Of a stretch of DNA of 64,000 nucleotides, positions 50,533 to 59,326 are shown piece after piece. How positions within the stretch are numbered: the stretch's first letter is position 1; every line of letters starts with the position of its first letter. Below the pieces are notes generated by a model, which saw only the letters and a program-made list of their open reading frames with translations, made no database searches and had not been told where the DNA came from. This DNA comes from Pseudobdellovibrionaceae bacterium (GTDB lineage: Bacteria > Bdellovibrionota > Bdellovibrionia > Bdellovibrionales > Bdellovibrionaceae), in NCBI GenBank assembly GCA_019637875.1, contig JAHBUW010000012.1:80550-144549 (forward strand), written 5' to 3'. The translations under genes were made by a program, and so were the position numbers.

Positions 50533-51873
50533 ATGAGTGATCGTGATGTTGTAATCGTCGAAGGCGTCAGAACGCCCTTTGCTAAATCAGGAACCAAATT
50601 CGCTAAGGTTCACCCCGCAGAACTGGGACGCGTCGCCCTGCATGAATTGCTGGAGCGCACGGATGTCGACGTGAATCAGATCGACGAAGTGATCATCGGT
50701 AACACCGGAAATCCGGCAGATTCTGTGAACATTTCAAGAGTCGTCGCGCTGGGTGCGGGCATTCCGCAAAAAACATCGGCCTATACGGTGCACAGAAATT
50801 GCGCGTCCGCGCTCGAGTCGATCTCGAACGGTTATGAAAAAATCAAATCGGGCACCATGGAGATGATCGTTGCGGGCGGCACCGAAAATATGTCGCAGCT
50901 GCCGATTCTGTTGCCGCAGAAGTTCCAGGATCTTTACGGCAAACTTTTCGCCGCGAAAGGCCCGAAGCAGGCGTTGCCGCTCTTGGGCTCGCTGCTGAAG
51001 ATGAACCTCAAACAAATCAAAGCGCTCGCCACCGCCGACCAGAAGAACGAATACTTCCCCATCATCTCGGTGATGCAAGGCCTGACCGATCCGTTCGTCG
51101 GCATCAATATGGGGCAGACGGCGGAAATCCTCGCCAAAGAGTGGAACCTCTCACGTGAAGAGCAGGATCGCTTCGCTCTGCGCTCCCATCAACTGGCCGC
51201 GAAGGCGATCAAAGAAGAGCGCCTGAAAGACGAAATCGTCGCGTTCCCGCTGGCGCCGAAATTTTCGGAAACGATTCTGACCGATATCGGTCCCCGGGAA
51301 AATCAAACCATCGAAGCGCTGGCGAAGCTGAAGCCCTTCTTCGATAAACGCACGGGCACCATCACCGCGGGCAATTCGTGCCCGGTGACCGACGGCGCGG
51401 CGATGCTTTTGATGATGTCGCGTGCGAAAGCGAAAGAGCTGGGTTACAAACCGCTGGCGAAGATTCGTGGCTATGCGTTCGCGGGTCTCGAGCCCGAGCG
51501 CATGGGGCTGGGTCCCGTGTACGCGTCGCCCATCGCGCTGAAACGTGCGGGACTGACGATGAAGGACATGGGGCTCATCGAATTGAACGAGGCCTTCGCG
51601 GCGCAGGTCATGGCCTGCCAGAAAGCGGCGGACTCGGACAAATTCGGTCAGGACAAGCTGGGGCTTCCGGGGAAGCTCGGCGAAATGCCGCTGGAAAAAA
51701 TCAACGTGAACGGCGGCGCGATCGCCTTCGGACACCCCGTGGGCGCGACCGGCACCCGCATCGTGGTCACGCTCGCCAAAGAGATGAAACGTCGCGGAAC
51801 CCAATTCGGTCTGGCGACTCTTTGTATCGGTGGCGGCCAGGGCGGCGCCATGGTTCTCGAAAACGAAAACTAA
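50533..51873 (+). CDS. fadI: acetyl-CoA acyltransferase (thiolase), beta-oxidation type
   Basis: 446 residues. Catalytic cysteine in VHRNCASALESI, the second motif NVNGGAIAFGHPVGATGTR with the catalytic histidine, and CIGGGQGGAMVLE with the third. Releases acetyl-CoA from 3-ketoacyl-CoA. The longer size and pairing with a following multifunctional FadJ-type gene favour FadI over acetoacetyl-CoA thiolase. GGAGG lies just before the ATG. FadJ starts 12 bases downstream. Confidence 0.92.
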   Translation: MSDRDVVIVEGVRTPFAKSGTKFAKVHPAELGRVALHELLERTDVDVNQIDEVIIGNTGNPADSVNISRVVALGAGIPQKTSAYTVHRNCASALESISNGYEKIKSGTMEMIVAGGTENMSQLPILLPQKFQDLYGKLFAAKGPKQALPLLGSLLKMNLKQIKALATADQKNEYFPIISVMQGLTDPFVGINMGQTAEILAKEWNLSREEQDRFALRSHQLAAKAIKEERLKDEIVAFPLAPKFSETILTDIGPRENQTIEALAKLKPFFDKRTGTITAGNSCPVTDGAAMLLMMSRAKAKELGYKPLAKIRGYAFAGLEPERMGLGPVYASPIALKRAGLTMKDMGLIELNEAFAAQVMACQKAADSDKFGQDKLGLPGKLGEMPLEKINVNGGAIAFGHPVGATGTRIVVTLAKEMKRRGTQFGLATLCIGGGQGGAMVLENEN

Positions 51874-51885
51874 AAGGAAACGACG

Positions 51886-54075
51886 ATGGACACGCAGACC
51901 AACACCACAGCGAAGGGTCAAAGCAATATGAGCAACATGAACGACGCGATCAAGATCGTCCGTCACCCGAAAAATGCCGATATCGCCATTGTTGAGTTCG
52001 ATCTCCCCGGCGAGAAGGTGAACAAGTTCTCGACGCCCGTGATGATGCGCCTGAAGGACGTCGTCGCCGAGTTGAAGAAAAGTTCCTACAAAGCGGTCAT
52101 CTTCAAATCCAATAAGCCCAAGATCTTCATCGCGGGCGCGGACATCGACGAAATCAAAGTCATGAAGACCGCGGAAGAGTTCGAGCGCGCGGTGGCCGGC
52201 GGCCAGCAGGTGTTCAACGAAGTCGAAGATCTGCCGATGATCACCATCGCGGCGGTGAATGGCGCCTGCGCGGGCGGGGGCTGTGAGTTCATCATGGCCT
52301 GCGACTACCGGATCGCTTCGGACGACGCGTCCACGCGGATCGGTCTTCCCGAAACCAAACTCGGCATCATCCCCGGCTTCGGCGGCTGCGTGCGCATGCC
52401 CCGGCTCATCGGCCTGCAGTCGGCCCTCGACATCATCCTGAACGGCAAACTCGAGCGCGCGGCCAAGGCGCTGAAAATCGGTTTGGTGGACGCGGTCGTG
52501 CACCCGTCGATCCTGCTCGATCAGGCGACGCAAATGGCGCAAGAAAAAATGGGCCAAAAACGCCGCAAGACCTTCAAGCCGAAGGGCGCCATGGCGGGAC
52601 TTCTGGAAGGTCCGCTGAAGTTCGTCGTCTTCAAAAAAGCGCGGGAAGGCGTGATGAAGTTCACCCACGGTCACTACCCGGCGCCGCTGAAGGCGATCGA
52701 GGTGATCCAGAAGACCTACGGCATGTCGGACCGCGAGCGCGCGCTCGAGATCGAACGCAAGGCCTTCATCGAGTGCGGCATCACCGACATCTCGAAAAAC
52801 CTGATCCACGTCTTCGACCTGATGGAGTCCGTGAAAAAGCAATCGGGCGTCGCGGGGACCACGGTGAAAGCGAAGGACGTCACCCATTTGGGCGTTCTGG
52901 GCGCGGGCACCATGGGCGGCGGGATTGCCTACGTCGCGGCCGACAAGGGCGTCTACGTGCGCATGAAGGACGTCAACTGGGACGCGATCAATCGCGGACT
53001 CAAACACGCGTCGGATCTGTGGGGCAAGCTGCAGAAGAAAAAGGCGATCAACGCCTACGAAAAGCAGCACCGCATGGACCGTGTTTCGGGCACGCTGGAT
53101 TTCAGCGGCTTCCGTCACATGGAGCTGGTGGTTGAGGCCATCGTCGAGGACATGGAGATCAAAAAGAAAGTCATCGCCGAAACCGCGAAGAATATGAAAG
53201 ACGACGCGATCATCGCGACGAATACGTCTTCGCTCAGCGTGACCGAAATGGCGGCGGGGCATCCGCGCCCCGAATACTTCGCCGGCATGCACTTCTTCAA
53301 CCCCGTCGACAAGATGCCGCTCGTGGAAGTCATCCGCGGCGAGAAGACCTCGGACGAGACCATCGCGACCGTCTACGAACTGTCGAAGAAAATGGGCAAA
53401 CTTCCGGTCGTCGTGAAGGATGGCCCCGGATTTTTGGTGAACCGTCTGCTGCTTCCCTATATGGCCGAAGCCGCGTGGCTTCTGCAGGAAGGCATGTCCA
53501 TCGAGACGGTGGATAAGGCCTATGTGAAAGAGTTCGGTATGCCCATGGGGCCTTTCGCGCTGATGGACGAGGTCGGCCTCGACGTCTGCATCAAGGTGCT
53601 GAAGATCTTCAAGAAGGCTTTCGGTTCGCGCATCGAGATCGCGCCCATCATGGAGAAACTCGAAAAATCCGAGCGCAAAGGAAAGAAGAACAAAAAAGGC
53701 TTCTACACCTACGATGAACGCGACAAGCGCCAGGGTGTCGACACTTCGGTTTATTCCGAGCTCGGTCTGTCGTCGCCGACGGATCCGCTTTCGACCAAAG
53801 AGTGCATCGAGCGCGGGGTCTTCGCCATGGTGAACGAGTGCTCGCGCGCGTTGATCGAGGACAAAATCGTCGAGACTCCCGGCGAGGTGGACTTGGCGAT
53901 GATCACGGGCACAGGCTTCCCGCCGTTCCGTGGCGGTCTTTTGAAGTACGCGGACAGCGTGGGCGTGACTTATATCGCCGATCAGCTTGAAATGTACGGC
54001 GCGAAACACGCGCGCTTGAAGCCCGCGCCTCCGCTTCTGCAAATGGCGAAGTCGGGCGGCAAGTTCTACAAGTAA
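51886..54075 (+). CDS. fadJ: FadJ-type multifunctional enoyl-CoA hydratase / 3-hydroxyacyl-CoA dehydrogenase
   Basis: 729 residues. N-terminal crotonase domain (about 15-200) with SNKPKIFIAGADIDEI and the oxyanion segment NGACAGGGCEFIMACD plus the two catalytic acids around PETKLGIIPGFGG; then the NAD-binding LGVLGAGTMGGGIAYVAA (about 345) and the dehydrogenase C-terminal half with HFFNPVDKMPLVEVI and RGVFAMVNEC. Both activities look intact. Pairs with the upstream thiolase as the beta-oxidation complex. AAGGA is 7 bases before the ATG. A terminator follows. Confidence 0.94.
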   Translation: MDTQTNTTAKGQSNMSNMNDAIKIVRHPKNADIAIVEFDLPGEKVNKFSTPVMMRLKDVVAELKKSSYKAVIFKSNKPKIFIAGADIDEIKVMKTAEEFERAVAGGQQVFNEVEDLPMITIAAVNGACAGGGCEFIMACDYRIASDDASTRIGLPETKLGIIPGFGGCVRMPRLIGLQSALDIILNGKLERAAKALKIGLVDAVVHPSILLDQATQMAQEKMGQKRRKTFKPKGAMAGLLEGPLKFVVFKKAREGVMKFTHGHYPAPLKAIEVIQKTYGMSDRERALEIERKAFIECGITDISKNLIHVFDLMESVKKQSGVAGTTVKAKDVTHLGVLGAGTMGGGIAYVAADKGVYVRMKDVNWDAINRGLKHASDLWGKLQKKKAINAYEKQHRMDRVSGTLDFSGFRHMELVVEAIVEDMEIKKKVIAETAKNMKDDAIIATNTSSLSVTEMAAGHPRPEYFAGMHFFNPVDKMPLVEVIRGEKTSDETIATVYELSKKMGKLPVVVKDGPGFLVNRLLLPYMAEAAWLLQEGMSIETVDKAYVKEFGMPMGPFALMDEVGLDVCIKVLKIFKKAFGSRIEIAPIMEKLEKSERKGKKNKKGFYTYDERDKRQGVDTSVYSELGLSSPTDPLSTKECIERGVFAMVNECSRALIEDKIVETPGEVDLAMITGTGFPPFRGGLLKYADSVGVTYIADQLEMYGAKHARLKPAPPLLQMAKSGGKFYK

Positions 54076-54098
54076 GTCTCGGTTTGAAGTTTCAAACG

Positions 54099-54130
54099 AA
54101 AGCCGCTCCCGCAAGGGGCGGCTTTTTTTT
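54099..54130. terminator. Rho-independent terminator after fadJ
   Basis: AAAGCCGCTCCC-GCAA-GGGGCGGCTTT hairpin with one G-T wobble and a run of eight T; the A-rich left side may allow function on the other strand as well. Confidence 0.9.
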
Positions 54131-54755
54131 ATTCGCCGGACGGCAAATCGTCGGCGTTGAAGGGCAGGACCGCGGCGTCCTCGACGGGCGGCGCGGGGGG
54201 AACGACGGGTGCTGAGGGTTGCACGTTCAGCGGGACCGGGACCTCACGCGTTTCGATCTGTAAAGGCGAGTGGTACTTCTCGGTCGGTAGCGCCGAGTCT
54301 TTGGGGTGCTCGGCGAAGATGTCGCCGCTGGGCTGTTCGACTTTCAGCTCGCGTCCGGGCTTCACCGTAAAACTGATGCTTTTTTCGGTCCCATCGGCAC
54401 GGGTGAAGGTCAATACATGCGCACCCGCAGGAAGAAGGCCGAGATGGATCTTTTCGTTGAAGGTCTTTTTGCGGGGCTTACAGTTGTCGCCGGTGATCTT
54501 CGCTTCGATGATGAGGCGGTGCTGGCCGGGGCTCGGGCTTTCGATCCGCGCGGCGTGCAGCGCGTGGCAGCTCTGCTCGAAACTTCCGGTGGCTTGCACG
54601 ATCGTTTCGCGGTCCGCACGCAGCCCCGTGGGGAGCTTCGCATTTTTCACGCCCACGTTGATGACCGACGGCGGCTCTTGGGCCAGACTCGTCGATCCAA
54701 AAAGAAGAAGCTGAGCATGAAGGCAGAGAAAAAGGCAAAGAACCGCGTGGCGCAT
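54129..54755 (-). CDS. exported protein of unknown function with proline-rich tail
   Basis: 208 residues with a signal peptide (LCLHAQLLLFGSTSLAQ). A small beta-rich domain (about 30-130; SPGQHRLIIEAKITGD, GAHVLTFTRADG) resembles a bacterial Ig-like or PEGA-type domain, followed by a proline/valine-rich disordered tail (PVVPPAPPVEDAAVLP). No catalytic motif. The gene upstream at 54769 is 13 bases away, so both are probably one unit. Confidence 0.68.
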   Translation of the reverse strand: MRHAVLCLFLCLHAQLLLFGSTSLAQEPPSVINVGVKNAKLPTGLRADRETIVQATGSFEQSCHALHAARIESPSPGQHRLIIEAKITGDNCKPRKKTFNEKIHLGLLPAGAHVLTFTRADGTEKSISFTVKPGRELKVEQPSGDIFAEHPKDSALPTEKYHSPLQIETREVPVPLNVQPSAPVVPPAPPVEDAAVLPFNADDLPSGE

Positions 54756-54768
54756 GCTCGTTCACCTG

Positions 54769-55539
54769 TTAATTCACTGAGGAGTTTAAGATCTTCACGA
54801 ACTTCAGTCGCAAGACGTTGGCGCTGAATTCGATTTCAAAAAGGGCGCGTGCGGCGTAGCTTTTCGCCGTATCGCTTTTCGGGCGATCGGCAGAGTAAGA
54901 GGCGACGATCAGGTTTTTTCCTTGATCGCCCGGCCGCCGCTCGAAGCTCATGGAACTCACATGTTCGGTGACTTTACGTTCCCACTTCAACGCTTTCACG
55001 ATCGCGTTTTCTGCATCCGCCGTGCAGGTCCGGCAGAAGTGCGCTTTTTCTTCGATGGGATTGCCGCTGGATTCCGGGAGGACCGACACGAAAAGGGTTT
55101 CGGTCGAGGTCCACTTCGCGCCTTCCGACAGGGAATACAGGGTGGCGTTTCCTTGAGTGAGCTCACCCAAACGTTCGATGCCGCGTGAGTGGTGATTCAT
55201 GCCGTGCGAACGTACGACCCAGTAGCCGTCGTCCTGCAGGTCGTGGACGATGCGGTCTTCGTAGGTGTTCAAAAGGAAGTTTTGGATCTTGCAGGATTTG
55301 AGCAGGCTCTCTTCATAAGCCTCGTCGTAGTCCATGCGTTCGAAGTCCACGAGTTGGTTCTCGCAGCCCCAGGCCAGGCCGTAACTTCCGGCCGTGGCGT
55401 AGATGCGATAAGCGCGGGGACCCGAAGCGGGCGCGCGTGTTGACGCGTAAGCGGGACCACGTCCTTGATATTTCGGACCGGGGTCGTGCGCGCAACCGGC
55501 AACGAGAACGAGAAGCAGGAACGGCAGGATGGACTTCAT
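54769..55539 (-). CDS. lipoprotein of unknown function
   Basis: 256 residues, signal ILPFLLLVLVAGC with lipobox. Contains cysteines in WGCENQL, SCKIQNF and FCRTCTADAE; the CRTC pair could be a redox or metal site, though no thioredoxin-fold context is visible. No family recognised. It precedes the exported protein at 54129. Confidence 0.7.
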   Translation of the reverse strand: MKSILPFLLLVLVAGCAHDPGPKYQGRGPAYASTRAPASGPRAYRIYATAGSYGLAWGCENQLVDFERMDYDEAYEESLLKSCKIQNFLLNTYEDRIVHDLQDDGYWVVRSHGMNHHSRGIERLGELTQGNATLYSLSEGAKWTSTETLFVSVLPESSGNPIEEKAHFCRTCTADAENAIVKALKWERKVTEHVSSMSFERRPGDQGKNLIVASYSADRPKSDTAKSYAARALFEIEFSANVLRLKFVKILNSSVN

Positions 55540-55637
55540 GGGGGCTCCCTTGGGACCGGGGCATGACCGGACCTCACTTGATCATCGGAAAAGTGAGGTC
55601 GGCGGTCGAGTCCAGGTCTGTGGGGGCGCGTTTCAAA

Positions 55638-56705
55638 TCAGGGCAATTTTGCGGCTTCGCGGGGCGCGAAGAAGCCGTTCTCGAAGAAACGCGGCGCCGA
55701 GGTGGGGAACTGGCGGGCGGACAGTTCGCGCATCATGCGGCCGGCTTTGTCTTCGCGGTCGAAGCGCACCAGATCGGGGCGATCTTGCTGGAAGCTTGCG
55801 AGATGCCCTTTCACGAAGCGTCCGTCGCGGGCGAGCTGCGCGCGCAGGATCGGCGCGTAGCCGTTCGCGCCGCGAATGGAAATCCCGCTCATGGTCGCGA
55901 AGTTACCGAGCGAGTAGACGATGAGGCGGTCGCGGTAAACTTCCATCGCGCGCGGGACGTGGGGGCCGTGCATGACGATCAAGTCCGCGCCGCGGGTGAC
56001 GGCCTCGCGGGCGAAGGCGACGGGGTTACCGCGATTTTCGCCCAGGAAAATTTCGTTCTGGAAGGTCAGCGTCTCGGCCCCTTGGCCTTCGGCGCCGACG
56101 TGGCAGCTGACGATGACGATGTCGAATTTCTTTTTCAGCTCTTCAATCTCTTTGAATGTCGATTCCGGGCGAATCAGGCTGCGGCGACCGTCGTAGTAGT
56201 CGGTCGCGATCAGCGCGATGCGGGTTCCTTTGATGTTGAACTCCGCGACCTCGCCGTCTTTCGACGAATACTGGATGCGGGCGTCATCGAGCGTGCGTTT
56301 GGTGCTCTGGACGCCCTCGCGCCCCAAATCCCGGATGTGGTTATTCGCTAGGCTCACGACGTTGAATCCCGCGTCGCGAAGCAGATTCACGTAGCGGGTC
56401 GGCGAGCGGAAGAGGTAGCGGTTCGGTCCGGGACGCTTTGCGCCCGTGCCGGGAGGGCCATCGTAGAGCGTGCCTTCCAGATTGCCGAAACGCACGTCCG
56501 CCGCCGAGATATACTCTTTGGCCGCTTGAAAAATGCGGGCGCCGTCGTTCGGGGGCAGGCGCTGTTCGGGGAAGTCGGTCCCCATCATGATATCACCCAC
56601 GGCGGAAATGGAAACGAGCTCGGCATCGGTCTGCGCGTGCGCGTAACCCGCAAGGGTGAGGCTCGTTGAAAGAAGCAGCGTCCAGCGCCAGATCGTTTTC
56701 ATCAT
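55638..56705 (-). CDS. CapA-family (poly-gamma-glutamate synthesis-like) exported protein
   Basis: 355 residues with signal peptide (WRWTLLLSTSLTLAGYAHA). The CapA metallophosphoesterase pattern is clear: SAVGDIMMGTDF, FGNLEGTL, SLANNHIRDLG, IVSCHVGAEG and HGPHVPRAMEVYRDRLIVY followed by SLGNF. CapA proteins act in polyglutamate capsules, but single family members without other cap genes are common and their role is open. The ATG follows GGAGACC. Confidence 0.88.
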   Translation of the reverse strand: MMKTIWRWTLLLSTSLTLAGYAHAQTDAELVSISAVGDIMMGTDFPEQRLPPNDGARIFQAAKEYISAADVRFGNLEGTLYDGPPGTGAKRPGPNRYLFRSPTRYVNLLRDAGFNVVSLANNHIRDLGREGVQSTKRTLDDARIQYSSKDGEVAEFNIKGTRIALIATDYYDGRRSLIRPESTFKEIEELKKKFDIVIVSCHVGAEGQGAETLTFQNEIFLGENRGNPVAFAREAVTRGADLIVMHGPHVPRAMEVYRDRLIVYSLGNFATMSGISIRGANGYAPILRAQLARDGRFVKGHLASFQQDRPDLVRFDREDKAGRMMRELSARQFPTSAPRFFENGFFAPREAAKLP

Positions 56706-56833
56706 GAAGGTCTCCGCGTGGGGACGGAGTCCAAGATTCGGGCCAGAAGACAGACGTTTTAGCCCGTCCTGAGAGCTGGATCGGGGCTTTCCGGGTGACG
56801 GAGGGCGGCCCCTGTCCAGGCTCTGGTCAGAGC

Positions 56834-57934
56834 CTAGAGCTTCTGGTATTCCGCGATCGCGCCGATGATGTGGTAAAGCGAGCTCGCCCGCGACGGCTCT
56901 TGGTGAAAGCTGCCGTCGGGATTCATGCGGTCAAACCAGAGGCCCGGCGTCGGGGTCACGAAAAACCGCAGGAGCGCCTCCATCCCTTGATCCGCGCTCT
57001 CGGGAAGTCCGAGCGCCACGCAGGCTTTGATGCGTTCACACTGCGGCCAGAAGCGCGAGGTCGGTGACTTCACGCCGTAGTCGCTCCACATCTCGTCGCG
57101 AACCGCGCCGGATGCGGGATCGATACCGAAACGTTCCGCGTTCATCAGAAGGGACGCGATCGGATCGGCGAGCGGAACTTTGGTGGCGTGTTGGTATTTG
57201 TTCATCAGCCACGCCCACTCGAATTGATGTCCGGGCTCCCAGATGAAGTGCGCGGGTTCGCGGCGGTGTTTCCAGTTTTCGTCGAAGTGTTCGCCCAGAA
57301 GTTTCGTCGCGGGATCGATGAAGCGCGTGAGTGCGAGATCCAAGATCTCGTTGGCGTAGCGGCGCCAGTGGGGATCGTCGTCGACCTCCAGCCACGCGAC
57401 GTAGGCTTCGAACAGATGCATGTGCGGATTTGACTGGTAAAGGGTCGCGCCGTCTTTGGCGAACTCGGAATAACCGCCGTGGGGAAGGTGGCGCTCGCGT
57501 TTCAAATAGTCGGCGACCGCGAGGGCGCGCGCTTTATAACGCGTGTCCTTCAGCTCGGCGAAGGCCTGCGCCAAACCGAAGATCGCGAAGGATTGGGTAT
57601 AGAGGTCGGGCGTTTCGTTGTTCGGCACGAGGTCGGGACGCACGGAGTGGATGAAACTTCCGTCGGGACGGGCGAAATGTTTCAGCAGGAACTCGGTCGC
57701 TTCTTCCATCATCGGGAGCGCGGTTTTGGCGTCCAGCAGTCCCATCTGCAGCGCCGTGCGCACGGCGTAGATCTGCCGGGCCTGCACCATCGCGCGCCGG
57801 GGGGCCGCGTGCGGGACGCCCGTCAGCGTGATCGCCTCCTCAAAACCGCCGTCTTCGCTGCGGCCGCGGCCCATGAGCCAGAGGGGGAGGACTTGGGTTT
57901 TCAGCCAGTCGTGGGAAACCGTTTTCAGATCCAT
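56834..57934 (-). CDS. AGE-family (N-acylglucosamine 2-epimerase-like) sugar isomerase
   Basis: 366 residues, an alpha/alpha barrel with family segments RRAMVQARQIYAVRTALQMG, SNPHMHLFEAYVAW, FIWEPGHQFEWAWLM and RFWPQCERIKACVALG. The catalytic histidines are in the HMHLFEA and PGHQFEW stretches. Members isomerise mannose/fructose, cellobiose or N-acylglucosamine; substrate is not determined here. The ATG at 57934 has no good ribosome site; a start up to about 29 residues upstream is possible. Confidence 0.85.
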   Translation of the reverse strand: MDLKTVSHDWLKTQVLPLWLMGRGRSEDGGFEEAITLTGVPHAAPRRAMVQARQIYAVRTALQMGLLDAKTALPMMEEATEFLLKHFARPDGSFIHSVRPDLVPNNETPDLYTQSFAIFGLAQAFAELKDTRYKARALAVADYLKRERHLPHGGYSEFAKDGATLYQSNPHMHLFEAYVAWLEVDDDPHWRRYANEILDLALTRFIDPATKLLGEHFDENWKHRREPAHFIWEPGHQFEWAWLMNKYQHATKVPLADPIASLLMNAERFGIDPASGAVRDEMWSDYGVKSPTSRFWPQCERIKACVALGLPESADQGMEALLRFFVTPTPGLWFDRMNPDGSFHQEPSRASSLYHIIGAIAEYQKL

Positions 57935-58058
57935 GGGCGCATCTTGGACGTGGGGGCGGGAGCTGTCAAAAGCTTCGACGACTGCCTGCCCCGTCAGGGC
58001 GATGCGGAAGGATTGTCTCAAAACGGGGCAAGCGGGGAGTCCTTCTGGCCCTTATCGC

Positions 58059-58074
58059 TGGCATCAGGCTTGCG
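58059..58074 (+). promoter_or_regulatory. candidate sigma-54 promoter
   Basis: TGGCATCAGGCTTGC keeps the invariant GG (-24) and GC (-12) ten bases apart and matches TGGCA-N6-TTGC. The expected transcription start is about 30 bases before the lipoprotein ATG. Confidence 0.55.
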
Positions 58075-58114
58075 ATAGGAGGGAGTGAGACCTCAATTTG
58101 AAGGAGAGATGTCC

Positions 58115-58795
58115 ATGAAACTCATGAACCGCCAAAACCCGCTTCGCCACGTTCTGGGTGCCGGACTCGTCCTCCTGATGCTCGGCTCGGTGGGCTGTAA
58201 GAAAAGCTCGAACGACAATAGCCAGCAGGTCACCGCAAGGAACGCCCGCGCCGCCGTCGCGCCGGTTCCGCCCAATGCCGTGAACCCCGCGACCGGACAA
58301 GTGACGAGCGCCACGGCTTACGTGACGACCGATGCTGCGAACTCGACCGCATTTCAAACCGCGGTGAAATCCCTCGTGTCGGGACAGATGGATCCTCAAT
58401 ATGTGGGTTACGTCAGCGCGACCGATGGCGTGATGATCCGCGCCTACGTCGAAGTCGATGCGCAGGGTCGCGTGGTGCCGCAGAACTCGCGTCTTTCGCT
58501 CGAGATCAAAGATGAGTTCACGAACCAAACCGACTCCAGTGGCGCGCGTATCCCCTCGATCACGATGACGGTGCCCGCGAGTTCGGGTTACGCCTATAAC
58601 GGTCAGGTCCAACTCGTGTTCCAAGACAGCGTGGGCCGCATCGAGATCTACGGTTCGTTCGCGAACGGCGGAATCTTGAATGGGCAAGTGTGGTTCTCGA
58701 ATTCGAAGACTTGGGATGGATCCACGGCGGCAAGTACGCTGACCGGTCTCGGCAACTTCCAAGTTCAGACTTGCGGATTCTTCCGCTGCCAGTAA
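58115..58795 (+). CDS. lipoprotein of unknown function
   Basis: 226 residues. Signal VLGAGLVLLMLGSVGC with lipobox, then a serine/asparagine- and alanine-rich linker and a mostly beta domain (VMIRAYVEVDAQGRVV, SRLSLEIKDEF). Two cysteines at the very C-terminus (QTCGFFRC). The ATG at 58115 is chosen since AAGGAG lies 8 bases ahead; one at 58109 is too close. Possibly sigma-54 controlled. No family recognised. Confidence 0.72.
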   Translation: MKLMNRQNPLRHVLGAGLVLLMLGSVGCKKSSNDNSQQVTARNARAAVAPVPPNAVNPATGQVTSATAYVTTDAANSTAFQTAVKSLVSGQMDPQYVGYVSATDGVMIRAYVEVDAQGRVVPQNSRLSLEIKDEFTNQTDSSGARIPSITMTVPASSGYAYNGQVQLVFQDSVGRIEIYGSFANGGILNGQVWFSNSKTWDGSTAASTLTGLGNFQVQTCGFFRCQ

Positions 58796-58848
58796 GCGCT
58801 TGACCTCGTCCCGAGAGCCGCCCACGATTTGTGGAAGGGGGCTCTCGC

Positions 58849-59241
58849 ATGCAAGCCAAAATCACTCTCGTTTTACGCATCCTTCTCGGTCTGGCCTTTT
58901 TCGTCGCGGGCCTCGTCTATTGGCTCGGCGTCGCGAACCCTCCGCCGGATCTTCCGGAACGCCTGCAAACTTTCAACGCGGGAATGGCCGCGAGCGGTTA
59001 TCTGCTCGAACTGGTGAAAGCGCTCGAGGTGATCTGCGGATTGCTTTTGATCGCGGGATTTTTCGTTCCGCTCGCGTTGGTGATTCTGGCGGCGATCACG
59101 CTGAATATCTTTTTAGTGCACGCTTTTATGGCTCCCGAGGGCGTGCCCGTCGCGCTCGTCCTGGGGCTTCTGCTTATTTATTTGGGATTTTTCGCTGAGC
59201 CCTATCGGCACACGATTCGCTCTCTCTTCCGTCTGCGTTAA
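58849..59241 (+). CDS. DoxX-family membrane protein
   Basis: 130 residues with four membrane helices (VLRILLGLAFFVAGLVYWLG, ALEVICGLLLIAGFFVP, LAAITLNIFLVHAFM, VLGLLLIYLGFFAEPY). The small size, the glycine/alanine helix packing and the terminal arginines are typical of DoxX-like proteins, which are linked to redox homeostasis in other bacteria. GGAAGGGG precedes the ATG. Confidence 0.72.
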   Translation: MQAKITLVLRILLGLAFFVAGLVYWLGVANPPPDLPERLQTFNAGMAASGYLLELVKALEVICGLLLIAGFFVPLALVILAAITLNIFLVHAFMAPEGVPVALVLGLLLIYLGFFAEPYRHTIRSLFRLR

Positions 59242-59326
59242 TTCGCGTGGGCGGTGCGCGCTTCTCTGGAGTGTGCGCTTCGCGTTGGTTATTGACCCGT
59301 AGCCCCATCCGGCATCAAGTGGGGTG

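Noticed and set aside
51151..54114. 987-codon open frame antisense to thiolase and fadJ
   Set aside because: It mirrors two certain genes on the other strand; strong GC bias at third codon positions keeps the antisense frame open. Its protein is rich in Arg, His, Asp and Phe with no domain.
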